From Pedococcus_A sp963730585 (GTDB lineage: Bacteria; Actinomycetota; Actinomycetes; Actinomycetales; Dermatophilaceae): DNA of 64,000 bases. Both the position numbers and the translations under genes were made by a program. Under the pieces are notes generated by a model. That model made no database searches and was not told the origin of the DNA. It saw only the letters and a list, made by a program, of their open reading frames with translations. Positions 48,765 through 57,759 of this stretch are shown one piece after another. The number at the start of each line of letters is the position of its first letter. Position 1 is the stretch's first letter. The stretch is from NCBI GenBank assembly GCA_963730585.1, contig CAVSSL010000006.1, positions 310,001 through 374,000 on the forward strand. The letters are read 5' to 3'.

Positions 48765-49897
48765 CGACCCCTGGAACGACCGGAACGAGTGGGACGAACG
48801 CGGAGCTGGAGTTCATCCCGCCGGCGAAGCCGATCATCGGTGACGAGGAGCGCGCGGCGGTGGACCGGGTGATGCGCAGCGGGATGCTGGCGCAGGGTCC
48901 GGAGGTCGCGGCGTTCGAGACCGAGTTCGCCGAGCACTTCGGCCTGGGTCGGGCGTGCGTGGCGGTGAACTCGGGGACCTCGGGGCAGCACCTGGGCCTG
49001 CTGTCGTGCGGGGTGAAGGCGGGCGACGAGGTGATCGTGCCGTCGTTCACGTTCGCGGCGACGGCGAACTCGGTGGCCCTGACCGGGGCGACGCCGGTGT
49101 TCGCGGACATCAGCGCCGACGACTTCTGCCTGGACCCGGCCGCGGTCGAGGCCGCGGTCACGGAGCGCACGGTGGGCATCATGCCGGTGCACCTGTACGG
49201 GCACCCGGCGAAGATGGACGCGCTGATGGCGGTCGCGGACCGGCACGGGCTGCAGGTGTTCGAGGACGCCGCGCAGGCGCACGGGGCATCGCTGCACGGC
49301 ACCCCGGTGGGGGCGTTCGGGTCGTTCGCGATGTTCAGCCTGTACCCGACGAAGAACATGACCTCGGGTGAGGGCGGCATGGTCTCGGTGGCGAACGCGC
49401 AGGTCGAGCGGATGATGCGGCTGTACCGCAACCAGGGGATGGAGAAGCAGTACCACAACGAGGTCGTCGGGTTTAACAACCGGATGACCGACATCCACGC
49501 CGCGATCGGCCGCGAGCAGCTGAAGAAGGTCGGTGGCTGGACGAAGGCGCGGCAGGAGAACGCCGCGTTCCTGACGGCGAACCTGCAGGGTGTGACGCCG
49601 CCGCCGGTGGCCGAGGGGGCGGTGCACGTCTACCACCAGTACACGGTGCGGGTGCCGGAGGACCGGGACGGGTTCGCGGCCGCGTTGAAGAGCGAGTATG
49701 CCGTGGGGTCGGGGATGTTCTACCCGGTGCCGAACCACCAGCTGGCGCCGTTCGCGGACGCCCCGCACGCCGACCTCCCGGAGACGGCGAAGGCGGCGGC
49801 GGAGTGCCTGTCGCTGCCGGTGCACCCGTCGCTGAGCCAGGAGCACCTCGAGCGGATCGTGACCGCGGTGAACGCGCTGGCGAAGGCGGGTGCGTGA
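48761..49897 (+). CDS. wbpE: DegT/DnrJ/EryC1-type sugar aminotransferase (WbpE-like)
   Basis: This 378-residue PLP enzyme has the cofactor lysine in 'LYPTKNMTSGEGG', the 'VFEDAAQAHGA' Asp contacting the pyridine nitrogen, and 'FNNRMTDIHAAIG'. It should transfer an amino group from glutamate to the 3-keto sugar made by the WbpB-like enzyme. The GTG start overlaps wbpD and the stop overlaps the oxidoreductase start. Confidence 0.87.
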   Translation: MTTPGTTGTSGTNAELEFIPPAKPIIGDEERAAVDRVMRSGMLAQGPEVAAFETEFAEHFGLGRACVAVNSGTSGQHLGLLSCGVKAGDEVIVPSFTFAATANSVALTGATPVFADISADDFCLDPAAVEAAVTERTVGIMPVHLYGHPAKMDALMAVADRHGLQVFEDAAQAHGASLHGTPVGAFGSFAMFSLYPTKNMTSGEGGMVSVANAQVERMMRLYRNQGMEKQYHNEVVGFNNRMTDIHAAIGREQLKKVGGWTKARQENAAFLTANLQGVTPPPVAEGAVHVYHQYTVRVPEDRDGFAAALKSEYAVGSGMFYPVPNHQLAPFADAPHADLPETAKAAAECLSLPVHPSLSQEHLERIVTAVNALAKAGA

Positions 49898-50889
49898 TGG
49901 CGAACCTGCGGGCCGGGCTGATCGGGCTGGGCATGATGGGCCGGCACCACGCGCGGGTGCTGGGGAGCCTCGACGGGGTGGACCTGGTCGCGGTGGCCGA
50001 CCCGGGCGGTGACCCGCACGGGGTGGCCGGCGGTCGTCCGGTGCTGGGCAGCGTGGAGGAGCTGATCGAGGCCGGCATCGACTACTGCATGGTCGCGGTG
50101 CCGACGGTCTACCACGAGCAGGTCGGGCTGGCGCTGGCCGCGGCGGGGGTGCACGCGCTGGTGGAGAAGCCGCTGGCGCAGGACACCCCGGGCGCGACGA
50201 AGCTGGCCAAGGCGTTCGCCGATGCCGGGCTGGTCGGCGCGGTGGGGCACATCGAGCGGTACAACCCGGCGTTGCAGCAGGCGCGGGCCCGGCTGGAGGC
50301 CGGTGAGCTCGGTGACGTGTACCAGGTGACCACCCGCCGGCAGGGGCCGTTCCCGGCCCGGATCGCGGACGTGGGGGTGGTCAAGGACCTGGGCACCCAC
50401 GACATCGACCTGACCGCGTGGGTGACCCAGCAGACCTACACCTCGGTGTCGGCGCGCACGGCCTACAAGTCCGGGCGCGAGCACGAGGACCTGGTGGCGG
50501 TGGTGGCGTCGCTGTCGAAGGGGACGGTGGCCAACCACCTGGTGAACTGGCTGTCGCCGCTGAAGGAGCGGGTCACCGTGATCACCGGTGAGCGGGGCAC
50601 GTTCATCGCCGACACCCTGACCGCGGACCTGACGTTCTACGCCAACGGCGAGATCGCGACCACGTGGGACGCGATCGCGAAGTTCCGGGGCGTGTCCGAG
50701 GGCGACGTGGTGCGGTACGCGATCCCCAAGCCCGAGCCGCTGCGGGTGGAGCACGAGATGTTCCGCGACGCGGTGCTGGGCAAGGAGGGCGCCGACATCG
50801 TCACCATGGAGCAGGGCCTGACCACGGTGCGCGTCGCCGAGGCCTGCATCGAGTCCGCGACCACGAAGAAGACCGTCGACCTCACCTGA
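49897..50889 (+). CDS. wbpB: Gfo/Idh/MocA oxidoreductase, UDP-GlcNAcA 3-dehydrogenase-like (WbpB)
   Basis: This 330-residue protein has a Rossmann start 'GLIGLGMMGRHHARVL', the family EKP motif ('VEKPLAQD') and 'DLGTHDIDL' with the catalytic His/Asp. It should oxidise C3 of UDP-GlcNAcA for the aminotransferase; in Pseudomonas the NADH is recycled with 2-oxoglutarate. ATG 49897 and GTG 49894 are both possible starts. It is the last gene of the operon and is followed by a palindromic terminator. Confidence 0.83.
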   Translation: MANLRAGLIGLGMMGRHHARVLGSLDGVDLVAVADPGGDPHGVAGGRPVLGSVEELIEAGIDYCMVAVPTVYHEQVGLALAAAGVHALVEKPLAQDTPGATKLAKAFADAGLVGAVGHIERYNPALQQARARLEAGELGDVYQVTTRRQGPFPARIADVGVVKDLGTHDIDLTAWVTQQTYTSVSARTAYKSGREHEDLVAVVASLSKGTVANHLVNWLSPLKERVTVITGERGTFIADTLTADLTFYANGEIATTWDAIAKFRGVSEGDVVRYAIPKPEPLRVEHEMFRDAVLGKEGADIVTMEQGLTTVRVAEACIESATTKKTVDLT

Positions 50890-50894
50890 GCGCA

Positions 50895-50918
50895 CCGCCG
50901 CGCCGGCCGGCGCGGCGG
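50895..50918. terminator. Perfect 24-bp palindrome ending the wbp-type operon
   Basis: The palindrome starts 5 bp after the wbpB-like stop codon. Each 12-nt arm (CCGCCGCGCCGG) is all G/C, so the RNA hairpin would be extremely stable. Confidence 0.65.
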
Positions 50919-50966
50919 CTCCGGACCGTCTCGCCGGACTCCGGGACGACGGGCCGGGCACCCCTC

Positions 50967-50972
50967 TAGCCT
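50967..50972 (+). promoter_or_regulatory. -10 box of leaderless methyltransferase gene
   Basis: TAGCCT ends 6 nt before the GTG at 50979. Confidence 0.5.
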
Positions 50973-50978
50973 GAGCAG

Positions 50979-51668
50979 GTGGGTCTTCGAGAGGCACTCG
51001 AACGGTCGGCCTCCAGCAGGCCGGCCGATGTCGTCCGCCGCCTGAGGTTCCGCGGCAGCGGCCGCTACTGGGAGCAGCGGTACGCCCACGGCGGGACCTC
51101 CGGGTCGGGCTCCTACGGTGCCCCGGCGCAGTGGAAGGCGTCCGTCGTCAACCGCTGGGTGGCGGAGCTGGGCGTCACCTCGGTGGTCGACCTCGGCTGC
51201 GGCGACGGCAACCAGCTCGCCCTGGCCGAGTACCCGCGCTACCTGGGGCTGGACCGGTCGGCCACCGCGATCCGTCGCTGCATCGCGCGCTTCCGGGACG
51301 ACTCGACCAAGAGCTTCCTGCGCTACGAGCCGGAGGAGCTCGCCGACCCGGCCGGCTGGCTGCGGGCCGACCTCGCGCTGTCGATGGAGGTGATCTTCCA
51401 CCTCGTCGAGGACCCGGTCTTCGAGGACTACATGCGGCGGCTGTTCACCAGCGGCGAGCGTTACGTGCTCATCTGCAGCAACGACGCGGTGGGCGGCGAG
51501 GTGGCCCCGCACATGCGGTACCGCGAGTTCACGGCCTGGGTGCGGGCGCACTGCCCGCAGTGGGAGCTGCTGCGGCGGGAGGACCCGCCGGCTGGGCTCG
51601 GCCTGGTGTCGTCGTGCTGGCTCTACGGGCGCACGGCCGGGCGCGACGCTGCCGCGGGCAGCGCCTAG
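50979..51668 (+). CDS. Class I SAM-dependent methyltransferase
   Basis: This 229-residue protein has motif I 'VVDLGCGDGNQLALAEY' and 'LGLDRSATAIRRC', with a following 'ADLALSMEVIFHLVED' strand. Its position in the polysaccharide locus suggests it methylates a sugar or glycan, but that is inference. It has its own -10 box and is separated from the wbp genes by the palindrome. Confidence 0.8.
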   Translation: MGLREALERSASSRPADVVRRLRFRGSGRYWEQRYAHGGTSGSGSYGAPAQWKASVVNRWVAELGVTSVVDLGCGDGNQLALAEYPRYLGLDRSATAIRRCIARFRDDSTKSFLRYEPEELADPAGWLRADLALSMEVIFHLVEDPVFEDYMRRLFTSGERYVLICSNDAVGGEVAPHMRYREFTAWVRAHCPQWELLRREDPPAGLGLVSSCWLYGRTAGRDAAAGSA

Positions 51669-51709
51669 GGTGAGAGCCGTCCCCCGACGGCACCACCGAG
51701 GAGAAGACC

Positions 51710-52768
51710 GTGAAGTTTGGCTTGTTCATCCCGCAGGGCTGGCGCATGGACCTCGTCGGCATCGACACGTCGCAGCACTGGGGTGTCATGGCCGGTCTCG
51801 CCCGCCGGGTGGACGCCAACGACGACTGGTCCTCGATCTGGGTCTACGACCACTTCCACACCACCCCGCAGCCGACCAACGAGGCCACCCACGAGGCGTG
51901 GACGCTCATGGCCGCACTCGGGGCCGTGACCGGTCGGGTGCGCCTGGGCCAGATGTGCGGCTGCATGAGCTACCGCAACCCCGCCTACCTCGCGAAGGTG
52001 GCCGCCACCGTCGACATCGTCTCCGAGGGCCGCATCGAGATGGGCATCGGCGCCGGCTGGTACGAGCACGAGTGGCGGGCCTACGGCTACGGGTTCCCGC
52101 GGGCGGGGGAGCGGATCAAGCGCCTCGAGGAGGGGGTGCAGATCTTCCGCGACATGTGGACCAAGGGCTCGGCCACCTTCCAGGGCGAGCACTACCAGGT
52201 CGACGGCGCGATCTGTGCGCCGCAGCCGCTCCAGGGCACCGTGCTGCCGGGCTCGAAGCACAACGGCATCCCGATGTGGATCGCCGGCGGTGGTGAGCGG
52301 AAGACGCTGCGCATCGCCGCGCAGTACGCCGACTACACCAACTTCGACGGGTCCCTCGAGGGGTTCCAGCACAAGAGCGAGGTGCTGCGCGGGCACTGCC
52401 GCGACGTCGGCCGCGACTACGACGAGATCGTGCGCAGCGCCAACTACAACGTGGTGGTCGGCCGCGACGAGCGCGAGGTGAAGAACCGGCTCGAGTGGAT
52501 CCGCGAGCAGTACCTGCGGGCGGGCCTGACGCCGGAGAAGGCCGAGGAGGTCGTGCACTCGTTCGCCACGGGGCCCGCCGTCGGCACGCCGGAGCAGATC
52601 GTCGAGACCTTCAAGAAGCTCGAGGGCGTCGGCATGACCTACGCCATCACGTACTTCCCCGACGCGGCCTACGACGTCACCAGCATCAAGCTCTTCGAGC
52701 AGGAGGTGCTGCCCGAGCTCGTCGACCGCGAGGAGCACGGGCACCTGTTCCACCGTCGCCGGCACTGA
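51710..52768 (+). CDS. LLM-class F420-dependent oxidoreductase
   Basis: This 352-residue TIM-barrel flavin/F420 enzyme has 'KFGLFIPQGW', 'LGQMCGCMSYRNPAYLAKVAATVD', 'GIGAGWYEHEW' and 'GTPEQIVETFKKLE', all typical of luciferase-like F420 enzymes. The substrate is unknown, and no obvious link to the surrounding polysaccharide genes is seen. GGAGAAGACCGTG just before the ATG supplies the ribosome-binding site. Confidence 0.87.
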   Translation: MKFGLFIPQGWRMDLVGIDTSQHWGVMAGLARRVDANDDWSSIWVYDHFHTTPQPTNEATHEAWTLMAALGAVTGRVRLGQMCGCMSYRNPAYLAKVAATVDIVSEGRIEMGIGAGWYEHEWRAYGYGFPRAGERIKRLEEGVQIFRDMWTKGSATFQGEHYQVDGAICAPQPLQGTVLPGSKHNGIPMWIAGGGERKTLRIAAQYADYTNFDGSLEGFQHKSEVLRGHCRDVGRDYDEIVRSANYNVVVGRDEREVKNRLEWIREQYLRAGLTPEKAEEVVHSFATGPAVGTPEQIVETFKKLEGVGMTYAITYFPDAAYDVTSIKLFEQEVLPELVDREEHGHLFHRRRH

Positions 52769-52780
52769 GGCGGCGGCCCG

Positions 52781-52815
52781 GCCGGCGGACCCTTTCCGCG
52801 GGTCGACGGGCCGGC
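52781..52815. terminator. GC-rich hairpin between convergent genes
   Basis: GCCGGC (52781-52786) can pair with GCCGGC (52810-52815), and GACCC (52788-52792) with GGGTC (52800-52804). The position between the ends of the LLM gene and the minus-strand glycosyltransferase suits a bidirectional terminator. Confidence 0.4.
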
Positions 52816-52822
52816 TGAGCGG

Positions 52823-54010
52823 CTACCGGCGCAGGTGGCGGGTGACCGCCTCGGCCGCGGTCGCGGCGACGGCTCGCTGGCTGGCGTTCTCGAGGGTCCA
52901 GGCGGCCAGCCGCTCGCGCTCGGCGGGCGTGGTGTCGGCCGCCAGCGCCGAACGCAGCGCGCTCGCGGTCTGCTCGACGTCCCAGTCGCACGCCCAGCCG
53001 AGCCCGTGGTCGGTGACCATCGCGCGGCCGGGGCCCGGACCGGCATACACGACGGGGGCACCGCAGGCGGTGGCGGCGAACATCTTGGTGGGGAAGGCGT
53101 AGTCGTAGCCGACCCGGGGGTGCAGGGAGGCCAGGCCGGCCCGGGCCGTCGAGAAGGCCTGCGCCACCTCGGTGCCGCCGACCATGCCCCGGAACTCGAT
53201 CCGGCCCGGGGCGAGGGAGGTGGCGAGGGCCCGCAGGGCCTGCTCCTCGGCCCCCTGGCCGTACATCACCAGCGTGCTGTCGGGGAACTCGTCGGCGACG
53301 GCGGCGAAGGCACGGACGAAGACCTCGGCACCGTGGATCTCCGACATCGTGCCGGCGTAGACCAGGGTCCGTCCGGGGTCCGCAGTGGTGTCCCCAGCCG
53401 TGTCCCCAGCCTGCGGGCGCGGGTGGAAGACGTCGGTGTCGACCCCGGTGCCGACGGTGGTGACGGGCACGCGCCCGCGGGTGAGGCGTCGCACCTCGTC
53501 GGCGACCCCGTCGGAGACGGCCAGCACCTCGGCAGCGCCGGACATGGCCCAGCCCTCGACCGCGGTGAGCACGCGGACCACCAGCGGGGAGACCCCGATG
53601 CCGCGGGCGGCGGTGGAGGAGACGTCGCCCGCGTAGTAGACGTAGGGCACCCGCCGCAGCATCGACACCAGCCGCACGACCGTGCCCGTGGTGGGCGGCG
53701 GCTCGACCACGATGGCGGCCGGGCGGCGGTGGAACAGCAGCCGGAACAGCAGGGGACCGTCGAAGCTGGCGAACTGGACGTAGCCGCGGACGTTGCCGCC
53801 GGCGTCGCGCAGCACCGGCCAGCGGCTCACCCGCGTGCCGGCCGGGTCGGTGGGGGCGGCGCTCCCGGCCGGGGGCCGGGTGGTCACCACGTCGACGGGC
53901 AGGTCGCGGGCCCGCAGCGCGCGGGCCAGGGCGCCGAGCCGGTATGCCGCGGCGCCCGGCTCCGGGGGAAAGAGGCGGGACGCGATGACGACGGGGGCGG
54001 GTCGGGTCAT
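52823..54010 (-). CDS. GT4-type glycosyltransferase
   Basis: This 395-residue GT-B enzyme has an N-terminal acceptor domain opening 'VVIASRLFPPEPGAAAYR', the inter-domain 'VTTVGTGVDTDVFHP' strand, and a donor-site region with 'LVYAGTMSEIHGAEVFVRA' and 'FPTKMFAATACGAPVVY'. It adds a sugar to a growing glycan at the cytosolic membrane face. A 12-bp repeat encodes the AGDTAGDT segment. It is the promoter-distal gene of the minus-strand group that starts at 57667. Confidence 0.85.
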   Translation of the reverse strand: MTRPAPVVIASRLFPPEPGAAAYRLGALARALRARDLPVDVVTTRPPAGSAAPTDPAGTRVSRWPVLRDAGGNVRGYVQFASFDGPLLFRLLFHRRPAAIVVEPPPTTGTVVRLVSMLRRVPYVYYAGDVSSTAARGIGVSPLVVRVLTAVEGWAMSGAAEVLAVSDGVADEVRRLTRGRVPVTTVGTGVDTDVFHPRPQAGDTAGDTTADPGRTLVYAGTMSEIHGAEVFVRAFAAVADEFPDSTLVMYGQGAEEQALRALATSLAPGRIEFRGMVGGTEVAQAFSTARAGLASLHPRVGYDYAFPTKMFAATACGAPVVYAGPGPGRAMVTDHGLGWACDWDVEQTASALRSALAADTTPAERERLAAWTLENASQRAVAATAAEAVTRHLRR

Positions 54011-54040
54011 GGTGGCAGGGACGCTAACAGTTCCGGGTCT

Positions 54041-55528
54041 TCAGGCCCGCCGGCGCCCGAGGGACGAGGGCAGGCCGGGGATGCGGGGCAGGTCGCGACG
54101 GCTGACGAACACCCAGCCGGCGAGGAACACGGCCGCCAGGAGGGGCTCCAGCCAGAGCGGCAGGTCGGCGAGGTACTGCGCCAGGGCGACCGCTCCCACC
54201 ACCAGCAGCGCCGCCAGCACCCGCAGGAACAGGCCGGCCCAGCGGTGGTGGTCGCGGCGCCACACGATGACGACCGGGATGCCGGCGATGACCACGGTGC
54301 CGGCGAGGTAGCCCAGCGCCACGCCGAGGATGCCGAGGCGGTCGCCGACGGCCACCCACACCCCGACGCCGAGCGCCATGCCGAGCAGGCTGGCGCCGGT
54401 GGTGATGCGCATCCCCTCGCGGGACGTGGTGGTCAGGGCGTTGACGCTCGCGACGGCGAGGTTGGTCGCCAGCACCGCGAGGACGAGCACCGGCAGCACG
54501 GTCGCGGCGTCGGCGTACTCGTCGCCCCACACCAGCGCCACGAGGAAGCGGCTGCAGAGGATGAGGCTGCCGAAGATGCCGACCATGACGGCGGCGAGGG
54601 CGCGGGTCGCGCGGTCGGTCTGGGCCCGGAAGGCGGTGTGGTCGCCGCGGCCCCACGCCTCGGCCAGCGACGGGAACAGCACGAGGCTGAGCGAGGCGGC
54701 GAGCATCGAGGCGGGGGTGGCCAGGTTGAGGGCGGCGGCGTACTGGCCGGCGTCGTGGACGCCCGCGGTCAGCCGGGCGGTGATCTGCGAGAGCTGGAGG
54801 AACCCGGTGCTGGCGACCGACCCGGCAGCGCCGAGCGCCACGAAGGCGTCGAGCTCGCGCCGGTGCGCCGCGTCGGGGCGACCGCGGGCGCCGTGCGGCC
54901 AGCCGGCCAGCGCGTAGACGCCGTAACCCAGCACCAGCGGCAGCACCAGGGCGGGGCCGCGGACGCCGGCCACGAGCACCGCGGCCAGCGCGCCGAGGCC
55001 GAGGGCGACGCTCATGAGGTCCCAGGCCGTGGCCCGGGGCACCTGCCCGGCGCCGAACTGGACGCCGCGGGTGAAGCTGTAGCCGGAGTACGCGATGGTC
55101 ATCGCGGCCACGCACAGCGCCCCCGCCACGGTGCCGTGGTCGACGAGGACCCACACCGGGATGCTCGCCGCGCCCAGCAGCAGCGAGGCCTGCACCGTGC
55201 GGACGGCGAGGTGGTGGGCGGTGCTGAGCATCTCGGGGGTGTTGCCGGCACCACGGGCGCGAGCGACGTACTTCGAGGCCGCGCTGCCCGTGGTCGTGGG
55301 CCACAGCAGGGCCAGGAGGGTCGCGGTGGCGATCGCGGTGGCGACGACACCGAAGGCCTCGGGGCCGGCGAGCCGGCCGACGAGGAACGCGGTCGCGAAG
55401 CGCAGGAAGCCCTGGGCCAGCAGGCCGGTCGTGCTCAGGGCGCCGCCCTGCACGAGCGAGACCTGCGCCGGACGGTCGAGCTGCAGCGGCCGGAACACCT
55501 GGGAGGCGAGACCGCGCGCCGCGCTCAT
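54041..55528 (-). CDS. Polysaccharide flippase (Wzx/MOP family)
   Basis: This 495-residue protein has about 14 hydrophobic helices. The N-terminal 'GALSTTGLLAQGFLRFATAFLVGRLAGPEAFG' region and 'GQYAAALNLATPASMLA' fit the MOP exporter superfamily that flips lipid-linked oligosaccharides. It overlaps the upstream glycosyltransferase gene by four bases, so it is translated with it. No Wzy-type polymerase is visible in the window. Confidence 0.88.
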   Translation of the reverse strand: MSAARGLASQVFRPLQLDRPAQVSLVQGGALSTTGLLAQGFLRFATAFLVGRLAGPEAFGVVATAIATATLLALLWPTTTGSAASKYVARARGAGNTPEMLSTAHHLAVRTVQASLLLGAASIPVWVLVDHGTVAGALCVAAMTIAYSGYSFTRGVQFGAGQVPRATAWDLMSVALGLGALAAVLVAGVRGPALVLPLVLGYGVYALAGWPHGARGRPDAAHRRELDAFVALGAAGSVASTGFLQLSQITARLTAGVHDAGQYAAALNLATPASMLAASLSLVLFPSLAEAWGRGDHTAFRAQTDRATRALAAVMVGIFGSLILCSRFLVALVWGDEYADAATVLPVLVLAVLATNLAVASVNALTTTSREGMRITTGASLLGMALGVGVWVAVGDRLGILGVALGYLAGTVVIAGIPVVIVWRRDHHRWAGLFLRVLAALLVVGAVALAQYLADLPLWLEPLLAAVFLAGWVFVSRRDLPRIPGLPSSLGRRRA

Positions 55529-56525
55529 CGGGCTGCCACCACCCGGCGGTAGACCGACGCGACGGTGTCGACGCCGCGGGCGGTGCCGTGGGTGTCGCGG
55601 ACCCAGCCGCGGACCCGGTCGGGGTCGTGGGGCAGCCCGCCGGAGAGCAGCTCGACCACCGCGTCGACCGCGCCGTCGACGCTGCCGCCGACCACGGGCG
55701 GCGCGGACGCGGCATACAGCGGCAGCTCGACGGGCACGACCAGCGGCGCCCCCGTGCCCATCGCCTCGAGCTCGCTCGCCGAGAGGATGCCGGCGGACTG
55801 GCCGACCACGGCGCTCGCCCCCGCCAGCAGGCGCAGGTATGCCGCGTGGTCCAGGCGCGGCACCAGCCGCACCCCCCGCCGCGCGGCCTCCGCCGCGTCG
55901 GGTCCCCAGTCGAGGCCGACGACGTCGGCCCGGTCACCGAGGGCGGTGACGAGGCGCTCGGCGGTGTCGAGCTGGGACTGCAGGCCCTTGACCGCCTCCC
56001 AGCGCGAGGCGAAGACGACCTGCGGGACGGCTCGTGCGCGGGCTGCCAGTGGGGCAGCTCGTCGACCGCGACCGGCACCGGCAGCAGGGTGGCGTCGCCC
56101 CGGTGGGGCAGCACGTGCTCGGCGAGGTCGGGGGTGGAGTAGAAGACCGCCTCGGCGTCGCGCAGGCCGGCGCGGATCTCGTCGGTGCGCCGCGGGTCGT
56201 ACTGCGTCGTGCGGACGTCGGTGCCGTGGCAGTGCAGCACGAACCGGCGGGCAGCCGGGCGGGTGTGGTGCAGGGTCGACGCGGAGTGCACGTGCACGAC
56301 GTCGTGCCGCCGGGCGGCGACGGCGAGGCGGGCGAGCCACGCCGCGCCGAGGGCCGCCTTGCGGGCCTGGCCCATGACCCCGCGCCAGTCCTGCGCCTCG
56401 GCGGCCTTGGGCATGAGGTCCCAGCGCCAGCCCCGGCGGCGTGCCTCGGCGACCAGGTTGTGCGCGGTGAAGGCGGCGTCGTTGACGTGCAGCGCCGACG
56501 GCGAGCCCGGGTCGGGTCCCGTCAC
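55525..56525 (-). CDS. Glycosyltransferase, GT4-like (frameshifted)
   Basis: The N-terminal frame starts at GTG 56525 (overlapping the preceding gene) and contains 'HDVVHVHSAS' and 'FVLHCHGTDVRTTQYD'. A one-base deletion near 56026-56032 shifts into the frame holding 'VVFASRWEAVKGLQ', 'GLDWGPDAAEAA' and 'LSASELEAMGTGAPLVVP', the GT-B donor site with its E-x7-E-like region. The restored protein has about 333 residues. Sequencing error is likely because both ends overlap neighbouring genes in the coupled operon. Confidence 0.8.
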
Positions 56526-57667
56526 GCCGGGCCGCCGAGGAGCCGGGTGACGATGCCCTCGACCACCTGGACGTCGTGCTCGCTGCTCAGCTCGCGGGCG
56601 TGGTCGTGCGAGGCCTGCTTGCCGGCGCGCACCGCGTCGGCGTCGAGGGTGCGCAGCGCCGCGACGAACGACTCCTTGGAGAAGTCGGACGACACGACGC
56701 CGAGGCCGTACTCGCGCACCAGGCGGGCCATCTCGGGAGCCGGGCCGACCGCGTGGCAGAGCCGGGCCTGCACGAAGTCGAAGAACTTGTTCGGCAGGGC
56801 GAACTCGGCGTTGATGTTGATCGGGGGCATGCAGAACGCGCCCACGTCGAACTGGTTGAGGGTGCTCGGCAGCTCGGCCGGGGCCACCGGGGGGTTGATG
56901 CGGATGCGGTCGCTGCCGCGGGCGAGCGCGCGCAGCTCGGCGAGGTAGCGGCCACCGTCGGCGGCCGGGACCAGGAAGAGGTCGAGGGTGCAGTGCGGCA
57001 CCTCGAGGGTGGCCTCGACCAGCATCTCGAGGTTGCGGCCGCGGATCGCGGCGCCGCTGTGCACGAGGCGCACCCGGTCGTCCTGCACCGGTGCGGGCTG
57101 CAGGTCCCGCCAGGGACCGGCGTTGCGCACCACCTCGCAGGGCACGCCGTAGTGGTCGGTGTAGCGCTGCGCCAGCGGCTCGCACACCGTGGTCACGGCG
57201 GCCGACTGCGGCAGGTAGCGCTCGCAGAGGTGCTGCATCAGCGGGCCGACCAGCAGGCGCCAGGTGGCCACGTGGGAGAACTCCTCGGCCGCCCACTCGT
57301 GCATGTCGGCCCAGACCGGCGCGCCGTGGGCGACCGCGTGGGCCAGCGGGAGGGCGCGGGCGTCGTTGGCGACGACGAGGTCGAAGCGCCGGTCGCCGAG
57401 CAGCTGGAGGCCCCGCTGCAGGCCGGGCGCGGCCAGCTCGGCGCTGCGCAGCCGGCGGGTCGCGAGCTTCGCCACACCCAGGGGGGTGCGGGGCAGCGAG
57501 TTCAGCCCGTCCTCGACCTGGAGGTGCTCGGTGGCCGCCTCCGGCTTCTGGCCGTAGCCCAGCGTGGTGACCTCCCCGAAGCGCGCGAGCACGCCCACCT
57601 GACGCAGGACCCGGGCGTCGCCGGTGATGGGGGAGTAGGAGATGCAGAGGATCTTGGGGGCGGCCAC
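56522..57667 (-). CDS. Glycosyltransferase, GT4-like
   Basis: This 381-residue protein opens 'KILCISYSPITGDARVLRQV', a typical GT-B start with a flexible substrate loop, and has 'VWADMHEWAAEEFS' and 'INAEFALPNKFFDFVQARL' for donor binding. It is probably the first gene of the minus-strand glycan group. I chose GTG 57667 because TAGACT ends 8 nt upstream and no ribosome-binding site exists for earlier starts. Confidence 0.85.
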   Translation of the reverse strand: MAAPKILCISYSPITGDARVLRQVGVLARFGEVTTLGYGQKPEAATEHLQVEDGLNSLPRTPLGVAKLATRRLRSAELAAPGLQRGLQLLGDRRFDLVVANDARALPLAHAVAHGAPVWADMHEWAAEEFSHVATWRLLVGPLMQHLCERYLPQSAAVTTVCEPLAQRYTDHYGVPCEVVRNAGPWRDLQPAPVQDDRVRLVHSGAAIRGRNLEMLVEATLEVPHCTLDLFLVPAADGGRYLAELRALARGSDRIRINPPVAPAELPSTLNQFDVGAFCMPPININAEFALPNKFFDFVQARLCHAVGPAPEMARLVREYGLGVVSSDFSKESFVAALRTLDADAVRAGKQASHDHARELSSEHDVQVVEGIVTRLLGGPA

Positions 57668-57675
57668 GGGCAGTG

Positions 57676-57681
57676 AGTCTA
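57676..57681 (-). promoter_or_regulatory. -10 box of glycosyltransferase-flippase operon
   Basis: Minus-strand TAGACT ends 8 nt before the GTG at 57667. It faces away from the fadE25-like promoter about 65 bp to the right. Confidence 0.5.
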
Positions 57682-57745
57682 CGGTGGCGACCACGGCGTG
57701 GCCGGGACCACACCGCGGGGCGGTCCGGCACGGCATACCAGCGGG

Positions 57746-57751
57746 TAGCCT
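57746..57751 (+). promoter_or_regulatory. -10 box of leaderless fadE25-like gene
   Basis: TAGCCT ends 8 nt before the GTG at 57760; a CGGCATAC octamer lies just upstream (57731-57738). Confidence 0.55.
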
Positions 57752-57759
57752 TGCCGTTC

